Shown piece after piece: positions 20,680-29,275 of a stretch of DNA of 64,000 nucleotides. The stretch lies in NCBI GenBank assembly GCA_023423535.1, contig JAFAFL010000095.1:155316-219315 (forward strand), in the 5' to 3' direction. The notes beneath the pieces were generated by a model, which saw only the letters and a program-made list of their open reading frames with translations, was not told the origin of the DNA and searched no databases. Source of the stretch: Pseudomonadota bacterium (lineage in GTDB: Bacteria; Myxococcota; Myxococcia; Myxococcales; Myxococcaceae). Each line of letters begins with the position of its first letter. Position 1 is the stretch's first letter. The translations under genes were made by a program, and so were the position numbers.

Positions 20680-22305
20680 CTACGCCGCGGCGTTGATCGG
20701 GGCCTCGCGGCCGGTGCTCTGCACGTACTCGGTGTAGCCGCCGCCGTACACGACGGGGCCCTTCGGCCCGAGCTCGAGCACGCGGTTGGAGAGCTCCGCG
20801 AGGAAGTGCCGGTCGTGCGAGACGAAGAGGAGGGTGCCCTCGAACTTCTTCAGCGCGTCGATGAGCATCTCCTTCGTGTGCAGGTCGAGGTGGTTCGTGG
20901 GCTCGTCGAGCACGAGGAAGTTCGGCGGGTCGTAGAGCATCACCGCCAGCACGAGCCGCGCCTTCTCACCGCCGGAGAGCACGCGCACGCTCTTCTCCAC
21001 CTCGTCGCCCGGGAAGCCGAAGCAGCCGGCCAGCGCGCGCAGGGACCCTTCACCCGCACGCGGGAACGCGTCCACCAGCGTCTCCCACACGTTCTTCGAC
21101 GCATCGAGCACGTCCATCGCGTGCTGCGCGAAGTAGCCGAGCTTGATGCTGTCGCCGACCTTCACCTCGCCCTTGTCCGCCTGCGCGGTGCCGGCGATGA
21201 GCTTGAGCAGCGTGCTCTTGCCCGCGCCGTTGACGCCCATCACGCACCAGCGCTCGCGGCGGCGGATGAGGAAGTCGAAGTCCCGGTAGATCTCCAGGTC
21301 CCCGTACGCCTTCGACACGCGCGCGAGCTTCGCCACGTCCTCGCCGGAGCGCGGGGGCGGCTTGAAGTCGAAGTCCACCTTCTCGTAGCGGCGCGGCGGC
21401 TCCACGCGCTCGATCTTCTCGAGCTTCTTCACCCGCGACTGCACCTGCGCCGCGTGCGAGGCCCGCGCCTTGAACCGCGCGATGAACTCGAGCTCTTTCT
21501 TCAGCATCGCCTGCTGGCGCTCGTAGGTCGCCTGCGCCTGCAGCTGCGCCTGCTCGCGCTGCTTCACGTAGAACTCGTAGTCGCCCGTGTAGGACGTCAG
21601 CTCGCCGCCCTCGATCTCGAGGATGCGGTTGCAGATGCGGTTCATGAACTCGCGGTCGTGCGAGATGAGCATCAGCGCGCCGTCGTACGCCTTGAGGAAG
21701 CTCTCCAGCCAGAGCACCGACTCGAGGTCGAGGTGGTTCGTCGGCTCGTCGAGGAGCATCGCGTCCGGCCGCATGAGGAGGATCCGCGCCAGCGCCACGC
21801 GCATCTTCCAACCGCCGGAGAGCGCATCCACCGGGCCCTCCATCACGCTCTCGCGGAACCCGAGGCCGGCGAGGATCTCCCGCGCCTTCCCCTCCAGCGC
21901 GTAGCCCCCGAGCTCGTCGAAGCGCGACTGCACCTCGCCGAAGCGCTCGATGAGCTTCTCCATCTCGTCCGCGCGATCCGGATCCGCCAGCGCGATCTCC
22001 AGCTCCTTCAGCTCGCGCGCGTACTTCGACACCGGGCCCGCGCCGTCCATCGCCTCTTCGACGACGCTCTTGCCCGCCATCTCGCCGACGTCCTGGCGGA
22101 ACCAGCCGATGCTCACGCCGCGGTCGACGGAGACGGAGCCCTCGTCCGGCGTCTCCTCCCGCATGATGTAGCGGAAGAGCGTGGACTTGCCCGCGCCGTT
22201 TGGACCGACGAGGCCCACCTTCTCGCCCCTGTGCACCGCGGCCGAAGCCCCGACGAAGAGGATCTGCTTCCCGTGCTGCGCGCCAATGTTGTCGAGACGA
22301 ATCAC
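20680..22305 (-). CDS. ABC-F family ATP-binding protein
   Basis: 541 residues from the GTG at 22305 (family proteins begin MIRLDNIG-like); a GTG at 22323 is an alternative. Two ABC cassettes: GPNGAGKST, LSGGWKMR, LLDEPTNHLDLES in the first and GVNGAGKST, LSGGEKARL, VLDEPTNHLDLH in the second, joined by a long basic linker helix (the P-site tRNA interaction motif region). No membrane segments. ABC-F proteins bind the ribosome and act in translation or antibiotic tolerance rather than transport. The subgroup (EttA, Uup or YheS type) cannot be decided by eye. Lies 73 bases downstream of gshB. Confidence 0.93.
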   Translation of the reverse strand: MIRLDNIGAQHGKQILFVGASAAVHRGEKVGLVGPNGAGKSTLFRYIMREETPDEGSVSVDRGVSIGWFRQDVGEMAGKSVVEEAMDGAGPVSKYARELKELEIALADPDRADEMEKLIERFGEVQSRFDELGGYALEGKAREILAGLGFRESVMEGPVDALSGGWKMRVALARILLMRPDAMLLDEPTNHLDLESVLWLESFLKAYDGALMLISHDREFMNRICNRILEIEGGELTSYTGDYEFYVKQREQAQLQAQATYERQQAMLKKELEFIARFKARASHAAQVQSRVKKLEKIERVEPPRRYEKVDFDFKPPPRSGEDVAKLARVSKAYGDLEIYRDFDFLIRRRERWCVMGVNGAGKSTLLKLIAGTAQADKGEVKVGDSIKLGYFAQHAMDVLDASKNVWETLVDAFPRAGEGSLRALAGCFGFPGDEVEKSVRVLSGGEKARLVLAVMLYDPPNFLVLDEPTNHLDLHTKEMLIDALKKFEGTLLFVSHDRHFLAELSNRVLELGPKGPVVYGGGYTEYVQSTGREAPINAAA

Positions 22306-22378
22306 GGTGTGGAGAACTCGCACACCTTCGGAAATCCGCCAAAGGGTTCAGACAACTCGAAGGCTCGGCTGCTGGACG

Positions 22379-23323
22379 TCAGGCCCGCCGCGGATCGTTC
22401 GCCTCGCACCAGGCGATGACGCGGCCCGTCGCATCCACACCGTCCAGGCGTTCGATCTCCTGGATGCCCGTCGGCGAGGTCACGTTCACCTCGGTGAGGC
22501 GGCCGTCGATCACGTCGATGCCCACGAACCAGAGCCCGTCCGCCGCGAGGGTCGGAGCGATGCGCCGGACGATCTCCAGATCGCGCTCGTCCACCGGGCT
22601 CTTCTCCGCGTGCCCGCCGAGGTGGAGGTTGTTGCGCTCCTCGCCCGCGCCATGCACCCGAAGCACCGCGCCGAGCGGCTCCCCTTCGAGCATGAGCACC
22701 CGCTTGTCGCCCTTCGTCGCGCCGGGGAGATAGGCCTGCGCCTCGCAGCGCTGTCCGCGCGCGGTGGCCACTTCGATCAGGGCGGTCAGCCCCCGCATCC
22801 CCCAGTTCGCGAAGACGATGCCTTCGCCACCGGCGCCGTTGAGCGGCTTGAGCACCACCTCGCCGTGCTCGCGCACGAACTCGCGCAGCAGCTCGCGGTC
22901 CGCGCTGATCAGCGTGGGCGGGATGAGGTCGGGGAACTTCAGCGCGTACACCTTCTCGTTCGCCGCCCGGATGCCCGCCGCCGAGTTCACGACGCGGCAG
23001 CGCGACCGATCCACGTGCTCGAGGATCCACGTCGTCTCCACGTAGGCCATGTCGAACGGCGGGTCCTTGCGGATCCACACCATCGAGAAGTCCGACGCGG
23101 AGCGCCACGCCGACTCGCCCACCCACGCCCACTTCGCGTTCCGGCGATCCACCCGGACCTCGCGCGCGCGCAGGAGCGCCTCGCCTCCCTGCAACGAGAG
23201 CGACGAAGGGTGCGCGTGAAAGGTGCGGTGACCACGCTCCGCCGCACGGCCCATCAAGGCCCAGCTCGTATCGGCGGCGGGGTTCACCGCCTCCATCGGA
23301 TCCATCAGGAAGAGGAGGTCCAC
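22379..23323 (-). CDS. gshB: Glutathione synthase (ATP-grasp)
   Basis: 314 residues from a GTG at 23323, the usual size for GshB. The N-terminal pre-ATP-grasp part begins LLFLMDPMEAVNP, the family signature. ATP-grasp features: VLKPLNGAGGEGI, RVLMLEGEPLGAVLRV and the Mg-binding ENVTSPTG-like segment, here EVNVTSPTGIQE. Joins gamma-glutamylcysteine and glycine with ATP. No gshA is in the window. The GTG lacks a Shine-Dalgarno sequence, but TAGGTT lies 11 bases upstream, so it may have its own promoter and a very short leader. Confidence 0.92.
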   Translation of the reverse strand: MDLLFLMDPMEAVNPAADTSWALMGRAAERGHRTFHAHPSSLSLQGGEALLRAREVRVDRRNAKWAWVGESAWRSASDFSMVWIRKDPPFDMAYVETTWILEHVDRSRCRVVNSAAGIRAANEKVYALKFPDLIPPTLISADRELLREFVREHGEVVLKPLNGAGGEGIVFANWGMRGLTALIEVATARGQRCEAQAYLPGATKGDKRVLMLEGEPLGAVLRVHGAGEERNNLHLGGHAEKSPVDERDLEIVRRIAPTLAADGLWFVGIDVIDGRLTEVNVTSPTGIQEIERLDGVDATGRVIAWCEANDPRRA

Positions 23324-23398
23324 GCGCCCTGTCTAACCTACGCCCGCCGGGCGTGCAGGCCGATTCCCCGGTTCGGTTTTCGGTGAACGGCGCTCCCT

Positions 23399-23854
23399 CT
23401 ACTCCAGCTGCAGCCCGCAGTCGGAGCAGGCGCCCTCGACGAGCGGCGCCGCGGTCCCGCAGGCAGGGCAGGGCAGGTCTCCCTCACCCTCTTCAGCGGC
23501 CGCGAGCAGCGCCCCGGTCACCGGCACGCCCGCCGAAGGCTCCACGCCCAGCGCGCGCACCGAATCCTCCCACCGCTCGCGCAGGAGCGTCTGCACGCGG
23601 GGCACGTCCTCGTCGCGCACGAGCAGCTGCGCCTTGGTGGAGCACTTGCCGCTCCCGCACGCGTCCGGCGCGCCGACCAGCGCGGGAATTCCGGCCTCCA
23701 GACAGGCAGCCCGCAGCGCCTTCAGGTCCGCCAGCGGCGCCTCCATGCACGGCGCGACCTCCACGTCGGCACCGAGCATCCGCTGCACGTCCTCTTCGGT
23801 CAGCGCAGGGGACAGCGCGCCGTCGTCTTCGATGATCTCTTCCGGTCGTCTCAT
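23399..23854 (-). CDS. DUF2007-like protein with C-terminal zinc ribbon
   Basis: 151 residues from the ATG at 23854, overlapping the stop of the upstream lipoprotein gene by four bases (ATGA type). Residues 45-110 resemble the DUF2007 'putative signal-transducing' ferredoxin-like domain (ADLKALRAACLEAGIPALV ... LLVRDEDVPRVQTLL). The last 25 residues hold CPACG and CSDCG, a classic zinc ribbon. Cytoplasmic. Role unknown; co-translation with a lipoprotein is its main context. Confidence 0.82.
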   Translation of the reverse strand: MRRPEEIIEDDGALSPALTEEDVQRMLGADVEVAPCMEAPLADLKALRAACLEAGIPALVGAPDACGSGKCSTKAQLLVRDEDVPRVQTLLRERWEDSVRALGVEPSAGVPVTGALLAAAEEGEGDLPCPACGTAAPLVEGACSDCGLQLE

Positions 23855-24471
23855 TGCGCGTGCAGGACCTTTTCGGTCTCCTCGTCCTCCGTCAGCCGCG
23901 GCTCGGGCAGCGTATCGAGCGCCGCGCGCAGCACGTTCCACGAACCGACGACGTACGGCTCGACCTCCGGCCCGAACTCGCGCACGTAGTCCGCGATCGT
24001 CTGCTCGAGCTTCTTGTCCTTCGCGCCCCACGAACCGGCCGCGTTGGCGCTCCACACCGTCTGGCCGTCCACGCAGCGGAGCAGCAGGCCCTCCACCGCG
24101 GCCTCCACGCCCTCGCCCTTCCGCTTCACGTCCGGCTTCAGCCAGAGCACGCCGTCCACCTGCTGCGGCTCCTCATCCACCACGAGCCTGCAGCGCGCGA
24201 GCGGATCGAACGCGGTGCCTTCGACGATCGGCGCCGACTCCACCGCCTTGATGATGAACTTGTTCTTCAGGTCCACGTGCCGCGCGGAGAGGGTGCTCCA
24301 CATCCTCCCCACCGGCTCCGAACCATCCGGCAGCGGGCTGGTGAGGATGACCAGGCGCTTCACACGATCCTGATCCACCGCGGCCCAGTCCTCGCTCACG
24401 CGGACGTTGCGGACCACCGAAGCACAGCCCGTGAGGGCGAGGACCGCGAGGAGGGCGCCGAGTCGTCTCAT
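23851..24471 (-). CDS. Lipoprotein resembling the MXAN_6521/LA_1396 family
   Basis: 206 residues with a short signal and lipobox LTGC (Cys16). Start supported by AAAGGAG before the ATG. Its features (RVKRLVILTSPLPDG, QQVDGVLWLKPDV, GSWGAKDKKLEQTIADYV) recall a delta-proteobacterial and spirochaete lipoprotein family named from Myxococcus and Leptospira genes; this family assignment is from memory and not checked. Sits between the MMPL transporter (45 bases upstream) and the zinc-ribbon gene, so probably envelope-attached and co-transcribed with the transporter. Confidence 0.75.
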   Translation of the reverse strand: MRRLGALLAVLALTGCASVVRNVRVSEDWAAVDQDRVKRLVILTSPLPDGSEPVGRMWSTLSARHVDLKNKFIIKAVESAPIVEGTAFDPLARCRLVVDEEPQQVDGVLWLKPDVKRKGEGVEAAVEGLLLRCVDGQTVWSANAAGSWGAKDKKLEQTIADYVREFGPEVEPYVVGSWNVLRAALDTLPEPRLTEDEETEKVLHAQ

Positions 24472-24516
24472 GCGCCGCTCCTTTACTACAGCTCCGCAGA
24501 CCGGCCAGCGCGGAGG

Positions 24517-27273
24517 CTACGCGGCGGCGGTGCCCTTCTTCTCCGGCGCGTCCGGCGCCGTGGGGGCCTCCCGCTTCGCGCGGCGCTCGCGGCGGTCGTG
24601 CATCACCTGCAGCAGCGCGCCGAGCAGCGTGAAGGTGGTGAACAGCGTCGTCACCAGACCGATGCAGGTCACCGCGCCGAGGCTCTGCAGGCCGTTGTGA
24701 CCCGCGGCGAGCAGCGCGCCGAAGCCGGCGATCGTCGTCAGCGTGGAGGAGAGCACCGCCATGCCCACCGAGCGCAGCGCGACCATCGGCGACGTGCCCT
24801 CGAGGAACCGGTGCACGAGGTACACGCCGTGGCTCACGCCGTAGCCGAGCACGATGGGCAGCACGCAGATGTTCATGAAGTTCAGCTCGACGTTGAGCAG
24901 CGCCATCACGCCGAGCATGAGGAACATGCCGAGCACCAGCGGCACCAGCGCCGCCACCGCGAGCTTCACCGAGCGCAGGTCGAGCAGCAGCACCAGCACC
25001 AACCACACCGCGGTCAGCGCCACGGTGAGCTTGCCGTCGAAGAGGACGATCTTCGCCAGCGTGGAGTAGAGGATGGGCAGGCCCGCCGAGCGCACGACGG
25101 TGCCGTCCTCGAGCGTGATCTGCTCCACCTGCTCGACGAACTTCAGCATGCTCTTGCCGTCCCAGAGGTCGACCTTCGGGTAGACGAAGGTCAGCCAGCC
25201 GTGGTTCTCCGGCTTCGTCGTCGGCAGGTGGGTGAAGATGCTCTGGTAGGTCTGCGAGACGCCGCTCACGTCGAACGGCCGCGCGCCGAGGATCTTCTCG
25301 AACAGCTCTCCCTGCTCCTGCAGCTCAGGCGGCAGCGACTCCACGGTGATGCCGTCCTCGTCGAGCTCCGCCTTCCACTGCTCGAGGATCTTCGCGTTCG
25401 CCGCCGCGGTCTCCGGGGGCGGCACGAAGGTGTAGATGGAGACGACCTGATCGACGGTGGAGTACTTCTCCATCTTCGCGGTGTGGTCCTTGCCGAAGCC
25501 CGAGGCCGCGGCGCCCACGCCCTGCAGCGAGGGCGGGAACTCGTCCCACACCTTCTTCGCCTCCTCCACCGTGCGCGTGTAGATGGCGACCGGATCCGCG
25601 CTGATGTCGAAGCGCAGCGCGATCTCGTCCTGCAGCACCACCGAGGGCTGGTTCTCCGGGATGAGCGCGCGGGTGTTGTAGTTGAAGCGCACGCCCGCCT
25701 TGATGCGCTCGACGAGCGTCATCGGCCGGTCGCGCGGGATCTCCACCTCGCCCAGCGGCAGCGCTGCGAAGCCCAGCAGCAGCGCGATGAGGCCGAACAC
25801 GCCCATCACGAGGAACGGCTTCGGGAAGCGCAGCTGCTTGCCCGTCTCGTCGTCCTCCTTCGGCGGCGGCGTGTGACCGATGAGCTTCTTCGGCCACGCG
25901 GCGTTCTTCCGGCCGAGCAGCGAGAGCAGCGCCGGCGTCCAGGTGAACAGCGTGAGGCCGATGATGAAGGTGCCCACGCCGGCGAGCAGCCCGAACTGGG
26001 AGAAGCCGCGGAACTGCGAGAAGAGCAGCGCGAAGAACGCGCCGGAGGTGGCGATGGCCGAGATGAACGCCGGCACGCCGGAGTTCACCATCGCGTCGCG
26101 GATGGCCTCGTCGTAGGGCTTGCCCGCGCCGAGCTCGAGCCGGAGCCGGTAGGTGAGGTGGAAGCCGAAGTCCACGCCCATGCCCATGAGGATGGCGCCG
26201 AGCATGGAGGTGATCATGTTCAGCTCACCGACCGCCGCCCACGCGAAGCCGACGGTGAGGATCGTCCCCAGCACCGTGCCCGAGGCGATGACGAAGATCG
26301 GCACCACCTTGCGGAAGAAGACGATCATCACCAGCAGGATGCCGAAGAAGGAGATCAGGGTCGTCGGCTTCAGCGAGTCGCGGATCGCCGTCGAGTCGTC
26401 CACCACCGTCTTGTAGGAGCCGGTGAAGCCGAAGGTGACGGTCTTCTCGGGGGCGACCTTCACCTCCGGGCCCGCGCTCTTGTACTGCTCCGCCGCCACG
26501 CTGCCGGTCGCCGGCACGCCGTTCGGCATGTCCAGCGGCGCGTAGTCCTCCACCAGCGTCACGCCGTGCGCGTTCGTCTTCGCGTACTCCGCCAGCTGCC
26601 CGCGCAGCCGCTCCACGTAGGCCTCGGTCTTGCCGAGCTCGGGCGCGTTCCACATGGGCTTGATCAGCAGCAGGATCATCTTCCTGTCGTTGCTGATCTG
26701 GTAGTCGTCGATGATGCTCTTCTTCCCGATCTTGCTGTACTTGCCGACGATGTCGTCGACGTCGAGCTTCGGGGGCTCCTTCTTCTCCGGCTGAGCGCCG
26801 AGGTCGAACGTGAAGGGGTTGTTCGCGCGGATGAGCGCGCGCATGTACGTGTTGATGCGGCCCTTGACCTCCTCGAGGTCCTCGGTGGCCACGAACAGCA
26901 CCATGTTCTGCTGGATGAACTCCACCGGCAGCTTCAGCGTGACCGAGCGGACGTGCTCCTTGTCCGCCACGAGCATCGCCTCGACCTCGTCGCCCACCTT
27001 CTTCAGCTGGGCCTCGTCGTCGCCGCGCATCGCCACCATCAGGTGACCGGTGCCGCCGACCATGTCCACGATCCGCTGGACGTCCTTCACCTGCGGAAGG
27101 TCCTGCGAGATGAGGTCCAGCTGGTTCGTGTTCAGCCCCAGCCGCGTCGTTCCGAAGATGGCTCCCGCGATGAGCACCGCCAGCACGGCGAGAACGGTGC
27201 CCGGTCGGCGCACCACGACGTTCGCGTAGGCGCGAGCGATCCGGTTGTGGAGTTTCATCTTCTCGTCACTCAT
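24517..27273 (-). CDS. MMPL/RND-family transporter
   Basis: 918 residues. Two RND halves, each with one leading transmembrane helix, a large periplasmic domain and five closely spaced helices; the first MMPL block includes LGAILMGMGVDFGFHLTYRL and the second ICVLPIVLGYGVSHGVYLVHRF, both with the GxxxD/GVSHG-type helix 4 motif. An N-terminal MSDEKMKLHNRIARAYANVV precedes helix 1. Members move lipids or hydrophobic compounds using the proton gradient; HpnN-like hopanoid transporters have similar size and layout, but no hopanoid genes are here. Begins a minus-strand series with a lipoprotein just downstream. Confidence 0.9.
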   Translation of the reverse strand: MSDEKMKLHNRIARAYANVVVRRPGTVLAVLAVLIAGAIFGTTRLGLNTNQLDLISQDLPQVKDVQRIVDMVGGTGHLMVAMRGDDEAQLKKVGDEVEAMLVADKEHVRSVTLKLPVEFIQQNMVLFVATEDLEEVKGRINTYMRALIRANNPFTFDLGAQPEKKEPPKLDVDDIVGKYSKIGKKSIIDDYQISNDRKMILLLIKPMWNAPELGKTEAYVERLRGQLAEYAKTNAHGVTLVEDYAPLDMPNGVPATGSVAAEQYKSAGPEVKVAPEKTVTFGFTGSYKTVVDDSTAIRDSLKPTTLISFFGILLVMIVFFRKVVPIFVIASGTVLGTILTVGFAWAAVGELNMITSMLGAILMGMGVDFGFHLTYRLRLELGAGKPYDEAIRDAMVNSGVPAFISAIATSGAFFALLFSQFRGFSQFGLLAGVGTFIIGLTLFTWTPALLSLLGRKNAAWPKKLIGHTPPPKEDDETGKQLRFPKPFLVMGVFGLIALLLGFAALPLGEVEIPRDRPMTLVERIKAGVRFNYNTRALIPENQPSVVLQDEIALRFDISADPVAIYTRTVEEAKKVWDEFPPSLQGVGAAASGFGKDHTAKMEKYSTVDQVVSIYTFVPPPETAAANAKILEQWKAELDEDGITVESLPPELQEQGELFEKILGARPFDVSGVSQTYQSIFTHLPTTKPENHGWLTFVYPKVDLWDGKSMLKFVEQVEQITLEDGTVVRSAGLPILYSTLAKIVLFDGKLTVALTAVWLVLVLLLDLRSVKLAVAALVPLVLGMFLMLGVMALLNVELNFMNICVLPIVLGYGVSHGVYLVHRFLEGTSPMVALRSVGMAVLSSTLTTIAGFGALLAAGHNGLQSLGAVTCIGLVTTLFTTFTLLGALLQVMHDRRERRAKREAPTAPDAPEKKGTAAA

Positions 27274-27453
27274 GTCGGCGCGCACCCTACCTTTTCGCAT
27301 TTGCGCCGCAAGGAACGCCGCGTGGCAACGGGCGAGTCCGACCGGGCCCGCGAGGCGCGCCCGGCCGGCCGCCCTCCGCGCTGCAGGGCGGGCGTCGGTG
27401 AGCCGCGCGACCTCGGTGCACAACCTGTCCAGAGGAGAGGAGGAGGGGCACCC

Positions 27454-28557
27454 GTGAAGATTCCCGGCCGCGACATCCCGCTGAAGAAGTTCGTGATGAG
27501 GCTGAAGGACGAGTACCAGAAGGACAACGTCCAGGACGCCGCCGGCTCGCTGACCTTTTTCGGCGTGCTGGCCGTGTTCCCGTTCCTGCTCTTCCTCGTC
27601 TCGCTGGCGTCGGTGGTCATCGATCCCGCCCAGGCGCAGGCGCTGATCGACCAGCTCGCACAGGTGGCGCCGCCGGCGGTGACGCAGATCCTCGGCGAGC
27701 GGCTGAGGACGCTCGGCGAGAGTCAGAACGTGGGCCTGCTCTCCATCGGTGCGGCGGGTGCGCTCTGGTCCGCCTCCTCCGGCGTGGCGGCGGTGATGCG
27801 GGCGCTGAACACCGCGTACGGCGTGAAGGAGGGGCGCAACTTCTTCAAGGTCCGAGCCATCGCGCTCGGGTTCGTGCTCGGCGGCGGCCTGCTCGGCGTG
27901 CTCGCGGCGGTGGCCATGGTCGGTACGCCGGTGTTCGCCAACTGGGTGGGCGGCCCCATCGGGAGCGCGATCATGTGGCTGCGCTTGCCGGTGGCGGCGG
28001 TCATCGCGCTGCTCGTCTGGGCGGTCGCCTACTTCGTGCTCCCGGACGTGAAGCAGAAGTTCAAGTTCATCACCCCGGGCTCGCTGATCGGCGTGGTGGT
28101 CTGGCTCGCCGCGTCGTGGGGCTTCTCCTTCTACGTGCAGAACTTCGGCAACTACGATGCGACCTACGGGGCGCTCGGCGGCGTGATCATCCTCCTGCTC
28201 TGGATGTGGATCTCCGGGCAGGTGCTGCTGCTCGGCGCGGAGATCAACGCGATCATCGAGGACTGGTCTCCGGAGGGGAAGAACCTCGGCGAGAAGGTCC
28301 CGCCCGGCGAGGAGGGCTCGGATCGCGTGCCCGGCGAGGACCGCGCGAAGAGCCGCGGCAAGGCCATCGCCTGGGGGAGCACCGGTCATCCCGCGGCGGC
28401 GAAGCTCCAGAAGAGCGGGAAGCGTCCGCCGAGCCCCGACGCCGAGCTGCACCGGGCGCAGCGACGGGCGGGGTCGTCGAAGACGCGCAGCCTCGCCATG
28501 GCGCTGTGGGGGGCCGTGACCGCCGCGGCGCTGTTCCGTCTGCGCAAGCCGGCGTGA
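27454..28557 (+). CDS. YihY/BrkB family inner-membrane protein
   Basis: 367 residues from a GTG at 27454 with GGAGGAGGGG upstream. Six hydrophobic segments in residues 30-270, with the family marks AGSLTFFGVLAVFPFLLF, ALWSASSGVAAVMRALN, YVQNFGNYDATYGALGGVI and LLGAEINAIIE. Residues 275-345 form a charged cytoplasmic tail; a last hydrophobic patch lies at the C-terminus. Older names (ribonuclease BN) are wrong for this family; function remains unclear, perhaps transport. Divergent from the MMPL gene. Confidence 0.9.
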   Translation: MKIPGRDIPLKKFVMRLKDEYQKDNVQDAAGSLTFFGVLAVFPFLLFLVSLASVVIDPAQAQALIDQLAQVAPPAVTQILGERLRTLGESQNVGLLSIGAAGALWSASSGVAAVMRALNTAYGVKEGRNFFKVRAIALGFVLGGGLLGVLAAVAMVGTPVFANWVGGPIGSAIMWLRLPVAAVIALLVWAVAYFVLPDVKQKFKFITPGSLIGVVVWLAASWGFSFYVQNFGNYDATYGALGGVIILLLWMWISGQVLLLGAEINAIIEDWSPEGKNLGEKVPPGEEGSDRVPGEDRAKSRGKAIAWGSTGHPAAAKLQKSGKRPPSPDAELHRAQRRAGSSKTRSLAMALWGAVTAAALFRLRKPA

Positions 28558-28568
28558 CTTTCGGCCGA

Positions 28569-28614
28569 TGATTCCTCCCGGCGCGCGGAGTCCAGACCGG
28601 CCCGGGAGGAATCA
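28569..28614 (+). promoter_or_regulatory. 13-bp inverted repeat enclosing the ribosome-binding site
   Basis: TGATTCCTCCCGG at 28569-28581 is the exact reverse complement of CCGGGAGGAATCA at 28602-28614. The right arm contains the GGGAGGA ribosome-binding site of the reductase gene starting at 28616. In RNA the arm would hide this site. It lies 12 bases after the stop of the BrkB gene, so it might also act as a terminator, though no T-run follows. Confidence 0.6.
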
Positions 28615-28615
28615 C

Positions 28616-29263
28616 ATGCGACGGATCGTCATGTTCAACCAGCTCTCCACCGACGGCCTCTTCGCGGCGCCGGATGGAAGCCTCGACTTCGTGGTGCCGG
28701 ATCCGGAGCACGACCGTGCAGTGACGGCCTCGCTCAGCGGTCAGGGCGCACTGCTCTTCGGGCGCAAGACCTACGAGATGTTCGCGCACTTCTGGCCGGG
28801 CGCCGCCGCTGCGGACGACTCGGGAGCGAGCGACGCGCCGGATCCGCATGGCCCTCACCGCTCGGCGGAGCTGTTGAAGCTCGCGCGCTGGATCGACGGC
28901 GCGGAGAAGTACGTGTTCTCGCGCACGCTGCAGCCCTCGGCGCTCACCTGGCACCACAGCCACGTCCTCCCGGAGCTCGACGCACAGACCGTCCTCGCGT
29001 TGAAGAGGAGCGAAGGCCCGGACCTCATGCTCTTCGGCAGCGGGAGCATCGTCCGCGCGCTCGCGGGGATGGGCCTCATCGATGAGTACCAGTTGATGAT
29101 GAGCCCGGTGATCCTCGGGCGCGGCCGGCCGCTCTTCGCGGACCTGCAGTCGCGCGTGCCGCTCGCGCTCATCGACGCGAAGGCCCACGCCTCGGGCAAC
29201 GTGCTGCTGCGCTACCGGCCCCGCGGCAGCATGGGCCCCCTCATCGCGAAAGACCTGCGTTAG
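28616..29263 (+). CDS. Dihydrofolate reductase/RibD C-terminal family protein
   Basis: 215 residues from the ATG at 28616 (GGGAGGA upstream). Matches the small reductases of the RibD C-terminal class: MFNQLSTDGLFAAPDGSLDF at the start, LLFGRKTYEMFAHFWP, LMLFGSGSIVRALAGMGLIDEY and MMSPVILGRGRPLF. These bind NADPH; the substrate is often unknown, and it need not be dihydrofolate. Ends 12 bases before the AlaDh/PNT-like gene; its TAG stop is part of a possible -10 element for that gene. Confidence 0.88.
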   Translation: MRRIVMFNQLSTDGLFAAPDGSLDFVVPDPEHDRAVTASLSGQGALLFGRKTYEMFAHFWPGAAAADDSGASDAPDPHGPHRSAELLKLARWIDGAEKYVFSRTLQPSALTWHHSHVLPELDAQTVLALKRSEGPDLMLFGSGSIVRALAGMGLIDEYQLMMSPVILGRGRPLFADLQSRVPLALIDAKAHASGNVLLRYRPRGSMGPLIAKDLR

Positions 29264-29275
29264 CCTGCCCGGAAG

